64,000 bases of DNA, from NCBI RefSeq assembly GCF_000717915.1, contig NZ_JOCX01000010.1, forward strand, positions 213,204 through 277,203, written 5' to 3'. Below, piece by piece: positions 55,068-63,319 of the stretch. How positions within the stretch are numbered: position 1 is the first letter of the stretch; every line of letters begins with the position of its first letter. This DNA comes from Streptomyces sp. NRRL S-244. Its GTDB lineage: Bacteria; Actinomycetota; Actinomycetes; Streptomycetales; Streptomycetaceae. The notes beneath the pieces were generated by a model that was given only the letters and a program-made list of their open reading frames with translations, was not told the origin of the DNA and ran no database searches. Made by a program: the position numbers and the translations under genes.

Positions 55068-55117
55068 GGGTGCCGGTGTGGGTGCCGGCGCCCGTACCGG
55101 CACCCGCACCGGCACCC
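55068..55117. terminator. Bidirectional terminator between two convergent genes
   Basis: Two 21-bp arms with one mismatch (55068-55088 and 55097-55117) and an 8-nt loop lie between the pentapeptide gene and the collagen-like gene. The arms are made of ACCGGCACCCGC-like repeats. Confidence 0.85.
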
Positions 55118-55125
55118 GCACCGGC

Positions 55126-55839
55126 TCACGGCCTGATGATCGCCGTCCAGCCCGACGGGCAGGTGAGCGCGGCCTCCGGCGTGTACGTGCACTGGTTCTC
55201 GAAGACGTCGCCCGTGGTCGTCAGCACCTTCACGTACACCGTGAGGCCCACGGTGGCGACCGACACCCCGCACGCGTTCCGCGGATGCCCCGGGTTCAGC
55301 TGCGTCGTGAGGTCCCTCCAGGTGTACGAGCCGAGCGGCGCCGTCGACCGTACGCCCAGGGCCGTCCTCCCCCGGTGGAGCACGGCGCTGAACTCCGTGT
55401 CGCTCGCCCCCAGGGCCGTGTCGATGTCCTCGCACGGCCCGTGCGGACCGTTCGGCCCGCGGTCGCCCTTGGGCCCCTGCGGCCCCCGGTCGCCCTTCGG
55501 CCCCTGCTGCCCGTGCTCGCCCTTGGGCCCCTGCGGTCCCCGGTCGCCCTTGGGCCCCTGGGGACCCCGCTCGCCCTTCGGCCCGGCGCACGGGTTCGCA
55601 GGCTTGGCCGCCTTCCTCGCCTTGGCGGCCTTCGCGGCCTTGCCGGGGGCCTTGGCCGGCAGCGTCCTCGCGTCCGGCTCCGGACACCTGCTGCTGCTCC
55701 AGCCGGGCGCGATCGCCGCGCCCGTCCCCTGAGTGGCAGCCATCGCCGGAACCGAGGCGCCCGCGAGCGCGATCGCCAGCGGAACTGCGAAACCACCGGC
55801 GAACCACGCCCGCCTACCGGCCTTTACTGCGGAACCCAT
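55126..55839 (-). CDS. Secreted collagen-like protein
   Basis: 237 residues. A signal peptide (about 1-35, cleaved after AMA) is followed by an Ala/Lys-rich stalk ([20 protein letters not shown]). Residues 86-135 are sixteen uninterrupted Gly-X-Y triplets rich in GPK, GDR and GPQ, flanked by Cys84 and Cys136. Lys and charged residues in Y positions favour a collagen triple helix without hydroxyproline. The C-terminal globular domain has three further cysteines (NACGVS, NQCTYT, LTCPSG) and may be a trimerisation or binding head. It has no wall anchor motif and is probably released or surface-bound. Confidence 0.9.
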   Translation of the reverse strand: MGSAVKAGRRAWFAGGFAVPLAIALAGASVPAMAATQGTGAAIAPGWSSSRCPEPDARTLPAKAPGKAAKAAKARKAAKPANPCAGPKGERGPQGPKGDRGPQGPKGEHGQQGPKGDRGPQGPKGDRGPNGPHGPCEDIDTALGASDTEFSAVLHRGRTALGVRSTAPLGSYTWRDLTTQLNPGHPRNACGVSVATVGLTVYVKVLTTTGDVFENQCTYTPEAALTCPSGWTAIIRP

Positions 55840-56245
55840 CCGTCCACTCCTCGCGTCGTCCTACCGAACGGCCTGGAGCATCCCCCGCAACCCGCCGTCG
55901 GGATGGAACGACTGACGGAATGTCGGACGAACGTCAGCGACTCGGCCCAACGACACGCCCGCACACTGCGCCGAACGGCGGCCACCCGAGCGGCCCCCCG
56001 CACGCCGAGAGGGCAATCATGTGCCCGGGGTCACCCCCCGTGATACACAGAGTGACCATATGTTCTCCCGCCCACCCGCCGCCCCTGCCCAGGTCAGAGC
56101 GCGCGGGCGGGCCAAAGGGCGGGAGATCGAGTAAAGAGAGACGTCAAGTCGACGTACGGCGGCGGTTTCATCAGCGAAGATAGTGCGTGACCCATGCCGT
56201 CGGGCACGGGCTACCGGAACTACCCATACAGGGGCGGTGAGTTAC
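55840..56245. promoter_or_regulatory. 406-bp region upstream of the type IV-like operon, with an inverted repeat
   Basis: No gene is supported here. It must hold the promoters of the collagen-like gene (leftwards) and the type IV-like operon (rightwards). GGTCAC (56029-56034) and GTGACC (56052-56057) form an inverted repeat with a 17-nt AT-rich centre. It could be an operator; I cannot assign the regulator. Confidence 0.4.
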
Positions 56246-56554
56246 ATGATCCTGGCAGCCGAAAAGGGCGACATCACCACCATCATCGGCGGAATCGCCC
56301 CGAACTGGGGGCCGTTCGGCAGTCTCGGCAATGAAGCGAAGGTCATGATCGAGGTGGTCATGGCCGTCGCGATCCTCCTCTGCCTCGGCATCGCCATCTG
56401 GGGCGCGGCCAAGCAGCGCATCGGCGCGACCGCACTGCGCGACACGTTCAGCGCGGAGCAGGGCAAGGGCCTGATCGTCGCCGGCCTCACCGGCGTGTTC
56501 ATCATCGGCTCCCTCGGCACCCTCTTCACCATCGTCTACGGAATGGCCGTCTAG
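56246..56554 (+). CDS. Two-helix pilin-like (VirB2/TrbC-like) membrane protein
   Basis: 102 residues with a polar start (ILAAEKGDITTIIGG), a helix (about 38-58, with VMAVAILLCLGIAIWGAA), a short basic loop and a second helix (about 80-101). Two helices with a short loop and small size match VirB2/TrbC-type pilins or small channel subunits. The homology is not proven. The ATG at 56246 has GGGGCGGTGAG upstream. It is the first of six genes that form a type IV secretion-like operon. Confidence 0.75.
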   Translation: MILAAEKGDITTIIGGIAPNWGPFGSLGNEAKVMIEVVMAVAILLCLGIAIWGAAKQRIGATALRDTFSAEQGKGLIVAGLTGVFIIGSLGTLFTIVYGMAV

Positions 56555-56630
56555 CCGGGCCGCCCACCGGCTGCCCGACCTGATGACAACCAGCGCTACC
56601 GTCGTACGAGGCGGAGGGGGCGGACACGGA

Positions 56631-57473
56631 ATGAGCAACGACGACCAGTACGGCGGCGCCGGCGGCAGCGGATACGGCGAGATCGGCGGCACGGGCCAGA
56701 CCCGCACCCGCCTCCCGGACTCCGCCTCGGACCCGTACGGCGCCCCGCCCCGCCGCACCCCACGCGCCTCGCGCGGCCTGGTCACGGTGGTCGGCGTGGT
56801 GGTCCTCCTGATCGCCGCGATCGCCTTCGCCAACCAATCCGGAGACACCCCCGAGACCCCGGCCGAGCAAACCCCACCGGCAGCCTCCTCCACGGCAGCC
56901 ACGGGCACCCGCCCGGTCGACGGCAAGAACGGCACCATCCCGAAGGGCTTCGCGCACGACGAACAGGGCGCCCAATCGGCGGCCGCCAACTACGCGGTGG
57001 CGCTCGTTTCCGCCGACATCCTGAAGCCGCAGATGAGGCGCCAGATCGTCCGTCAGGTCTTCGCCGCAGACAAGGTGTCCGAGCTCGAGACGCGGCTCGA
57101 CCAGGCTTACGGCAAAGCCTTCCTGGACCAGGCCGGACTGGACGCCAACGGCAACGCGGCCCAAGGGCTCACGTACATCTCGCGGACCGTGCCGGTCGGC
57201 ACCAAGACGACCAAGTACTCCGACAGCACCACAACCGTCGACGTGTGGTGCACCGGCGCTTTCGGCACCGCAGGCGTCGGTTCGACCAACCCGGTCAGCA
57301 ACGACTGGTTCACCATGACGCTGACTCTCCGGTGGGCGGAGAACGACTGGAAGGTCGAGAACTTCGCCCAGAAGGACGGGCCGGCCCCGGTCCACACGGA
57401 CCGCACGGCCTCCACGGCCGAGGAGATCGCAAAGGCCGCAACGGAGTTCGGAGGGTTCACGTATGCCCGGTAG
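56631..57473 (+). CDS. VirB8/TcpC-like membrane-anchored protein
   Basis: 280 residues: a Gly-rich cytosolic N-terminus (1-45), a transmembrane helix (about 47-66) and an outer domain (about 115-280) with the alternating helix and strand pattern of the NTF2-like fold (NYAVALVSADIL, TLTLRWAENDWKVENFAQ). VirB8 and TcpC-type subunits of Gram-positive conjugation systems have this build. The frame is open to 56583, but the ATG at 56631 has the better ribosome site. The stop overlaps the next gene by 11 bp. Confidence 0.75.
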   Translation: MSNDDQYGGAGGSGYGEIGGTGQTRTRLPDSASDPYGAPPRRTPRASRGLVTVVGVVVLLIAAIAFANQSGDTPETPAEQTPPAASSTAATGTRPVDGKNGTIPKGFAHDEQGAQSAAANYAVALVSADILKPQMRRQIVRQVFAADKVSELETRLDQAYGKAFLDQAGLDANGNAAQGLTYISRTVPVGTKTTKYSDSTTTVDVWCTGAFGTAGVGSTNPVSNDWFTMTLTLRWAENDWKVENFAQKDGPAPVHTDRTASTAEEIAKAATEFGGFTYAR

Positions 57474-58785
57474 CCGCACCCTCCGCGTCGGCGGGGCCTT
57501 GGCCGCCGTACAAACGGCGGCCGTGCTCCTGTCGGCCCGGGCCTTCGCCGCACCCACCCCATCGCCGTCCCCGTCCCCGTCCCCGTCTCAGTCCAACGAC
57601 AACCGGTGCGACCTGATCGTGGGCCCGGCCAAGGACTACTGCGAACGAGGCAGCGGCGCCGCAGGCGCCCCCCGTACGGGCCTGGCACCCAGCGACCCGG
57701 CCGACGCCCTCAACCCCCTCGCCTCCCTGGCCAAGGGCTGCGCCGACGCCGCCGCCTGGATCGTCACCGAGCTCAGCAAAGCGATCAACGGCACGGCCAA
57801 CGTCGACTTCACCAACGGCGCCTTCCTCAAGCAGTACGCCGTCGTCTTCGCCGCCTCCACCATCCTCACGCTAGTGCTCTGGCTCTTCGCCGTCGCCAAG
57901 CGCGCCATCCGCGGCGTCCCCCTCACCACCGCCATCTCCGAAGCCGTCGGCTTCCTCTGGCTCACCGTCCTCGCCTCCGCCTTCACCCCCCTGATCCTCT
58001 ACACCGTCGTCTCCGCCACCGACGGCGTCACAGAAGTCATCGCCTCGGCGAGCGGCGGCCAGACCGACGTCTTCTTCGGCTCCTTCATCGAAGCCCTCAA
58101 GAAGGGCGACTCCATCGGCGGCGGCCCGATCATGCTGATCGTCGTCTCCCTCGTCACCGTCCTCGCCGCCGGCGTCCTCTTCCTCGAACTCTTCATCCGG
58201 GCCGCCCTCCTCTACGTCGGCGCCCTCCTCGGCGTCGTCGTCTACGCCGGGCTCGTCGACCGCAACCTCTGGGGCCACGTCCGCCGCTGGGCCGGCATCA
58301 TGATCGCCGTCATCCTCGTGAAGCCGGTCATCGTCATCGTCCTCGGCCTCGCCGGAGCCCTCGCCGGAGAGAAGGGCCCGAACGCCTTCTCCGCCGTCGT
58401 CTCCGGCCTCGCGATCATCCTCCTGGCCATCTTCGCCTCCGCGATGATCTACCGCTTCGTCCCCGGCTTCGGCGACGAGATCGCCTCCGCCCGCTCCAAC
58501 CGCAGCAAGGCCACCGACGGCGCCCAGGCCGCCGCCGTCATCAGCTCCCCGGCCTCCCTCGTATCCCAGGGCATCAAGACCCACAGCAGCCGCGGCGCCC
58601 ACCGCGGCGGCGACGGCGGCGGCTCCAGCGCCCCCCGCCCCGCCAACCCCCTCTCCGGAGGCGTGGCCGCCCACAGCAGCCGCCCCACCTCCGGCGGCGG
58701 GGCCGGCGGCGGATCCATCCCCTCCGCCACACCCCCGCCCCGCACGAGCTCGAGTACGAGGAACACAGGAGGTGACGGGCGTTGA
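57463..58785 (+). CDS. VirB6/TrbL-like polytopic membrane protein
   Basis: 440 residues. A signal-like start (1-30) and Pro/Ser repeats (SPSPSPSPSQ) precede about six to seven helices between about 120 and 340. A disordered Ser/Gly-rich tail of about 90 residues follows (GGDGGGSS). The layout fits VirB6/TrbL-type inner-membrane channel proteins. GGAGG lies 8 nt before the ATG. Its stop overlaps the next start by 4 bp (TTGA). Confidence 0.8.
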   Translation: MPGSRTLRVGGALAAVQTAAVLLSARAFAAPTPSPSPSPSPSQSNDNRCDLIVGPAKDYCERGSGAAGAPRTGLAPSDPADALNPLASLAKGCADAAAWIVTELSKAINGTANVDFTNGAFLKQYAVVFAASTILTLVLWLFAVAKRAIRGVPLTTAISEAVGFLWLTVLASAFTPLILYTVVSATDGVTEVIASASGGQTDVFFGSFIEALKKGDSIGGGPIMLIVVSLVTVLAAGVLFLELFIRAALLYVGALLGVVVYAGLVDRNLWGHVRRWAGIMIAVILVKPVIVIVLGLAGALAGEKGPNAFSAVVSGLAIILLAIFASAMIYRFVPGFGDEIASARSNRSKATDGAQAAAVISSPASLVSQGIKTHSSRGAHRGGDGGGSSAPRPANPLSGGVAAHSSRPTSGGGAGGGSIPSATPPPRTSSSTRNTGGDGR

Positions 58786-60344
58786 CGACCCAGTCACACC
58801 AGCTGCACCCGATCGCGCCCCGCCGCACGTACCTCATCGGCCGCGCCCGGCCGAACGCGATCGTCGGCAAGAACCGCGAGAGCGGCGAGATCGCCCTGAT
58901 CATCGTCGGCGCGTTCCTCGGCATGATGAGCGGCCTGCTCGTCCCCGGCCTCACCCTGCGCATCGTCAGCCTCGCCGGGTTCCCCATGCTCGCGCTCGCC
59001 GCCGTGTACGTCCCGTACAAGGGCCGCACCTTCTACAAGTGGTTCGAGATCAACCGCAGCTACAAGCGCACCCTGCGCCGCGGCACCACGTACCGCTCCT
59101 CCGCCATGGAGGCCGGCGTCCGCGCCGCCGACGGCCGCGAGGTCGAGGTCGGCCCGCCCCCCGGCATCGGCCGGATCAACTGGCTCGCCGCCCCCTTCGG
59201 CCCCGACGAGATCGCCGTACTCCTCCACGCCGACCGCAGAACCGTCACCGCCGCCATCGAGATCGAGGGCCCCGGCGTCGGCCTGCGCGACAGCGAGGAC
59301 CAGGAAGCCCTCGTCGACCGCTTCGGCACCCTCCTCAAGCACGTGGCCAACGGCGACGGCTTCGTCACCCGCCTCCAGATGCTCGCCCGTACGCTCCCCG
59401 CCGACCCGGACGCCCACGCCAAGGACGTCGCCCAGCGCGGCGACACCCACGCCCCCGTCTGGCTCCGCGACTCGTACGACCAGCTCCAGTCGATGGTCTC
59501 CACCTCCTCCGAGCAGCACCGCGCGTACCTCGTCGCCTGCATGCACTACACGCGCGAACTCGCCGCCGAGGCCCACACCATCGCCCGCGCCGGCACCCCC
59601 CACAAGGGCCGCAAACTCGACCGCGACGCCGGCCTCGCCATCGTCATGGCCCGCGAGCTCACCGACATCTGCGCCCGCCTCGCCGAGGCCGACATCCGCG
59701 TCCGCCAGCCCCTCGGCCAGGGCCGCCTCGCCTCCCTCGTGCACTCCATGTACGACCCCGACCACCCCATCGACCACATCCAGGCCATGACCAAGCGCAA
59801 CGCCTGGCCGGCCGAACTCGACGCGGTGGAACCCACCTACCTCCAGGCCAAGACCCGCGAGTCCTCCACCCGCGCCCCCTGGTGCCACGCCACCGCCTGG
59901 GTGAAGGAGTGGCCGATGACCCCCGTCGGCGTCAACTTCCTCGCACCCCTCCTCGTCCACACCCCGGACGTGATCCGCACTGTCGCCGTCACCATGGATC
60001 TGGAGCCCACCGAGGTGGCCATCGAGCGCATGCTCACCGAGAAGACCAACGACGAGGCCGACGCCAGCCGCGCCGCCAAGATGAACCGCACCGTCGACCC
60101 CCGCGACATCGCCGCCCACGGCCGGCTCGACCAGAGGGGTGAAGATCTCGCCAGCGGTGCGGCAGGAGTCAACCTGGTCGGGTACATCACGGTGTCCTCG
60201 CGATCCCCGGAGGCCCTGGCCCGCGACAAGCGCACCATCCGCGCCTCGGCGGGCAAGTCCTACCTGAAGCTGGAGTGGTGCGACCGCGAGCACCACCGCG
60301 CCTTCGTCAACACCCTGCCGTTCGCCACCGGCATCCGACGCTAG
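58782..60344 (+). CDS. SCO6880-family protein, VirB3/VirB4 N-terminal-like
   Basis: 520 residues. Two helices at about 36-70 (IVGAFLGMMSGLLVPGLTL, a VirB3/PrgI-like pair) are followed by a large soluble part similar to the N-terminal domain that precedes the ATPase core in VirB4 proteins. No Walker A is present; the ATPase core is encoded by the next gene. The TTG at 58782 is used because AGGAGGTGA lies 6-7 nt upstream. The family also occurs in conjugative elements of Streptomyces. Confidence 0.82.
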   Translation: MTTQSHQLHPIAPRRTYLIGRARPNAIVGKNRESGEIALIIVGAFLGMMSGLLVPGLTLRIVSLAGFPMLALAAVYVPYKGRTFYKWFEINRSYKRTLRRGTTYRSSAMEAGVRAADGREVEVGPPPGIGRINWLAAPFGPDEIAVLLHADRRTVTAAIEIEGPGVGLRDSEDQEALVDRFGTLLKHVANGDGFVTRLQMLARTLPADPDAHAKDVAQRGDTHAPVWLRDSYDQLQSMVSTSSEQHRAYLVACMHYTRELAAEAHTIARAGTPHKGRKLDRDAGLAIVMARELTDICARLAEADIRVRQPLGQGRLASLVHSMYDPDHPIDHIQAMTKRNAWPAELDAVEPTYLQAKTRESSTRAPWCHATAWVKEWPMTPVGVNFLAPLLVHTPDVIRTVAVTMDLEPTEVAIERMLTEKTNDEADASRAAKMNRTVDPRDIAAHGRLDQRGEDLASGAAGVNLVGYITVSSRSPEALARDKRTIRASAGKSYLKLEWCDREHHRAFVNTLPFATGIRR

Positions 60345-60363
60345 CTGGAGGGAAGTGCCGCCC

Positions 60364-61782
60364 ATGCGAGATCCCATGTCCGCTCTGACGGACGCCTTCA
60401 CCAGCTTCCTGTTCGGCAAGGTCGAGACCACGCGCCTGCCCGTCCGCACCTCCACCGGGCAGGCGCAGGCCGTCTACCTGCCCACCGCCGCCCCCGGACT
60501 CGGCGACTCCGGCGTCATCATCGGCCGCGAGGTCTACAGCGGCAAGGGCTACATCTACGACCCCTTCCAGCTGTACGGCCAGCAGCTCCCGGCCCCGCAC
60601 TGGCTGGTCCTCGGCGAGTCCGGCAACGGCAAGTCCGCCCTGGAGAAGACGTACGTCCTGCGCCAGCTCCGCTTCCGGGACCGCCAGGTCGTCGTACTCG
60701 ACGCCCAGGGCGAGGACGGCGTCGGCGAGTGGAACCTCATCGCCCAGCAGCTGGGGATAACCCCCATCCGCCTGGACCCCATCGCCGCCAACGACGACGG
60801 GATCCGCCTCAACCCCCTCGACCCGGCGATCACGACGACCGGCCAGCTCGCGCTGCTCCGGACCATCATCGAAGTCGCCATGGGCCACGGCCTCGACGAA
60901 CGCTCCGGCTTCGCGCTCAAGGTCGCGCACGCGTACGTCGTCGACACGATCCGCGACCGCCAGCCGGTCCTCACGGACATCGTGGAACAGCTCCGCCACC
61001 CGGAGGCCGAATCCGCGGAGGCCATGAACGTCGACATAGACGACGTCCGCGCCTGGGGCCTCGACGTCGCGCTCGTCCTCGACCGCCTGGTCGACGGCGA
61101 CCTCCGCGGCATGTTCGACGGCCCCACCACGGTGGGCATCGACCTCGACGCCCCCCTCATCGTCTTCGACCTCTCCCACATCGACCGCAACTCGATCGCC
61201 ATGCCGATCCTGATGGCGATCGTGGGCGTCTGGCTGGAACACACCTGGATCCGCCCGGACCGCAAGAAGCGCATCTTCCTGGTCGAAGAGGCCTGGCACA
61301 TCATCAACAGCCCCTTCGTGGCCCAGCTGTTCCAGCGCCTCCTGAAGTTCGGCCGCCGCCTCGGCCTGTCCTTCGTCGCCGTCGTCCACCACCTCTCGGA
61401 CGTCGTCGACGGCGCGGCCGCCCGCGAGGCCGCGGCCATCCTCAAGATGGCCTCGACCCGCACGATCTACGCCCAGAAGGCGGACGAGGCCCGGGCGACG
61501 GGCCGGGTCCTGGGCCTCCCCCGCTGGGCGGTGGAGATCATCCCCACCCTCACCCCCGGCATCGCGGTCTGGGACGTCAACGGCAACGTCCAGGTGGTCA
61601 AACACCTGATCACGGAGGCGGAACGCCCCCTGGTCTACACGGACCGCGCCATGACGGAGTCCTCGTCCGGGCCCCAGCTGCCCGACGACCTGCTGGCGGC
61701 CGAACTGGAGGCGGAGGAAAGAGCCCTCCTGATGGAACGCCACCGCAACGGCGGCCCTGGCTCGGCGACAACGGTGGCGTAA
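60364..61782 (+). CDS. VirB4/TraE-type conjugation ATPase
   Basis: 472 residues of a hexameric HerA/FtsK-like secretion ATPase. Walker A is GESGNGKSA (about 84-92), Walker B is RIFLVEEAWHII (near 300), and an arginine-containing HHLSDVVDG segment follows, as in VirB4. It should power assembly or transport at the cytosolic face of the channel. The ATG at 60364 has GGAGGGAA 9 nt upstream; a GTG at 60355 is less well placed. The gene starts 19 bp after the SCO6880-type gene, so VirB4 seems split over two proteins. Confidence 0.92.
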   Translation: MRDPMSALTDAFTSFLFGKVETTRLPVRTSTGQAQAVYLPTAAPGLGDSGVIIGREVYSGKGYIYDPFQLYGQQLPAPHWLVLGESGNGKSALEKTYVLRQLRFRDRQVVVLDAQGEDGVGEWNLIAQQLGITPIRLDPIAANDDGIRLNPLDPAITTTGQLALLRTIIEVAMGHGLDERSGFALKVAHAYVVDTIRDRQPVLTDIVEQLRHPEAESAEAMNVDIDDVRAWGLDVALVLDRLVDGDLRGMFDGPTTVGIDLDAPLIVFDLSHIDRNSIAMPILMAIVGVWLEHTWIRPDRKKRIFLVEEAWHIINSPFVAQLFQRLLKFGRRLGLSFVAVVHHLSDVVDGAAAREAAAILKMASTRTIYAQKADEARATGRVLGLPRWAVEIIPTLTPGIAVWDVNGNVQVVKHLITEAERPLVYTDRAMTESSSGPQLPDDLLAAELEAEERALLMERHRNGGPGSATTVA

Positions 61783-63312
61783 ATGCACGAACGCACGGGG
61801 AAAGAACAGGGCGGCATCCCGGACGCCCTCCTCCTCGCCCTCCTGGCGTTCCTCCTGGGCCTGGCGGCCCTGGTCTGGACGTCCACGGGCCTGGCCGCGC
61901 TCTTCGCGAAGGGCGCCTGGCCGTCCACGGTGACGTTCACCCGCACCCCCGGCGCGGTCCGCGCCCTGATAGCTCAACCGCACGACGTCCCGGGAGCCTG
62001 GCCGGACACGGACCCCTCGGCCCTCTCGGGCTGGGGCCTGTTCTGGGGCCTGTTCATCAGCCAACTGCTGATCCTGTTCGTCCTGACGATCTTCGTGATG
62101 GGCGTGATCGCCCGCACGAAGTCCCGCCGCACGAAGCCGGGCCCGCCGCCCGTCCCGGCCGCGGCGGCCGATTCAGCCCCGCCGGCGTTTGAGGCGTGGG
62201 GGTCCGGGGGCAGCGCCCCCGGCAACTCCGCCCCCACGATCCCGCCCCCGACCGAGCCGCACCTCCTGCCCGGTCCGCACCACGCATCCACGCTGCCCAT
62301 CCCGGCCCCGACGGCACATCCAGCCCCGACGGAGTTCGAGGCGCGGGGGCCCGGGGGCAGTGCCCCCGGCACCGGAGGCCGCAACGACAGCACCGTCGGC
62401 CACATGGCCTACGGCCCCCCGGCCCGGCGCCACCCCCTGGCCCTCCAAGCCCTGGCGGCAGCGGAAGGTTCGGCCCTCGTCGTCACCTCCTCCCCCGCCC
62501 TCTGGGCAGAGACCAAGGACGCCCGCGCCAAACTCGGCCCGGTCCTCCTCTACGACCCCTCCCACCTCTGTGACACCCCGGCCCGCATGCACTGGAACCC
62601 CGCCGACGCCTGCGCCGACCGCGACACCGCCGCCGCCCGCGCGATCGCCCTCCTGGCCCCCGTACGCCCCCAGGCCCGCATGGACGCGGCCATCGCCGAC
62701 ACGGCGGAAACGCTCCTGCGCAGCTGGCTGCAAGCCGCGGCCCTCGACGACCGCCCGTTCAAGCAGCTGCACCGCTGGGCCCAGGGCAACAGCGCCCAGG
62801 ACCCGGTCCGCATCCTCCGTACCCACCCCCAGGCAGCCCCCGGCGCCGCCGGCGAGCTGGAGAGCGCGCTCACCGCCCACCCCGAACGCCGCGAGCAGGC
62901 CCAGCACCTGACGGCCCGTGCGCTCTCCTGCCTCACGTCGATCCACATCCGCGAGGCCTGCAACCCGAACCGAACAGATGCACTGACACTGGCATCGTTC
63001 GTGGCCGAAGGGGGCACCCTCTACTTGGTGGGCGAATCGCTGGAAGATCTCCGTACCCACCCGGGTGCGATGCCACTGCTCACCGCACTCGCCGCGAGCG
63101 TGGTCGAGCACGGCCGCCGCATGGCCGCACGGTCATCCCACGGCCGGCTCGACCCACCACTCACGCTGGTCCTGGAGGACATCGCGGCCGTGGCCCCGAT
63201 CCCCCAGCTCCCCGAGCTTCTCCAGGAGGGGTCCCTCCCCCTGCTCGCCCTGTGCCGCAGCCGCGAACAGGCCCGCGCCCGCTGGCCGGAGGCAGCCGCA
63301 CTCCAGCACTAG
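61783..63312 (+). CDS. TraG/VirD4-like protein with degenerate ATPase and shortened C-terminus
   Basis: 509 residues. Two transmembrane helices (about 14-36 and 86-110) are followed by a Pro/Ala-rich linker (115-205). The cytosolic part has the VirD4-like succession ALVVTSSPALWAETKDAR, GPVLLYDPS, MHWNPADAC (230-277). Where other coupling proteins have GPxRSGKT, this one reads GPPARRHPL (211-219), so Walker A is lost. Walker B is altered to LVLEDIAAVAP, and the chain stops soon after, in ARARWPEAAALQH. It is therefore likely a non-ATPase receptor or scaffold. Its ATG directly follows the ATPase stop. Two copies of a Streptomyces palindromic repeat lie inside the linker. Confidence 0.82.
   Translation: MHERTGKEQGGIPDALLLALLAFLLGLAALVWTSTGLAALFAKGAWPSTVTFTRTPGAVRALIAQPHDVPGAWPDTDPSALSGWGLFWGLFISQLLILFVLTIFVMGVIARTKSRRTKPGPPPVPAAAADSAPPAFEAWGSGGSAPGNSAPTIPPPTEPHLLPGPHHASTLPIPAPTAHPAPTEFEARGPGGSAPGTGGRNDSTVGHMAYGPPARRHPLALQALAAAEGSALVVTSSPALWAETKDARAKLGPVLLYDPSHLCDTPARMHWNPADACADRDTAAARAIALLAPVRPQARMDAAIADTAETLLRSWLQAAALDDRPFKQLHRWAQGNSAQDPVRILRTHPQAAPGAAGELESALTAHPERREQAQHLTARALSCLTSIHIREACNPNRTDALTLASFVAEGGTLYLVGESLEDLRTHPGAMPLLTALAASVVEHGRRMAARSSHGRLDPPLTLVLEDIAAVAPIPQLPELLQEGSLPLLALCRSREQARARWPEAAALQH
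62171..62223 (+). repeat. Palindromic dispersed-type repeat inside a coding region, copy 1
   Basis: A segment starting ATTCAGCCCCGCCGGCGTTT and ending in the perfect hairpin CCGGGGGCAGCGCCCCCGG (62204-62222) matches a repeat that I know as common between genes in Streptomyces. Here it is translated, giving FEAWGSGGSAPG. Confidence 0.75.
62317..62370 (+). repeat. Palindromic dispersed-type repeat inside a coding region, copy 2
   Basis: A second, more diverged copy ends in the perfect hairpin CCGGGGGCAGTGCCCCCGG (62351-62369). It is in the same reading frame as copy 1 and gives FEARGPGGSAPG, in the same linker of the VirD4-like protein. Confidence 0.72.
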
Positions 63313-63319
63313 GGGACGG

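Noticed and set aside
56029..56057. A firm BldD box assignment
   Set aside because: The half-sites resemble GTnAC but spacing and orientation do not match the consensus well enough.
62171..62370. An insertion sequence in the VirD4-like gene
   Set aside because: The two palindromic units are only about 53 bp each, have no transposase and keep the reading frame.
56246..63312. Reading the type IV-like block as an integrative conjugative element
   Set aside because: No integrase, excisionase, relaxase, replication gene, tRNA target or direct-repeat ends are present, and the flanks look like core chromosome.
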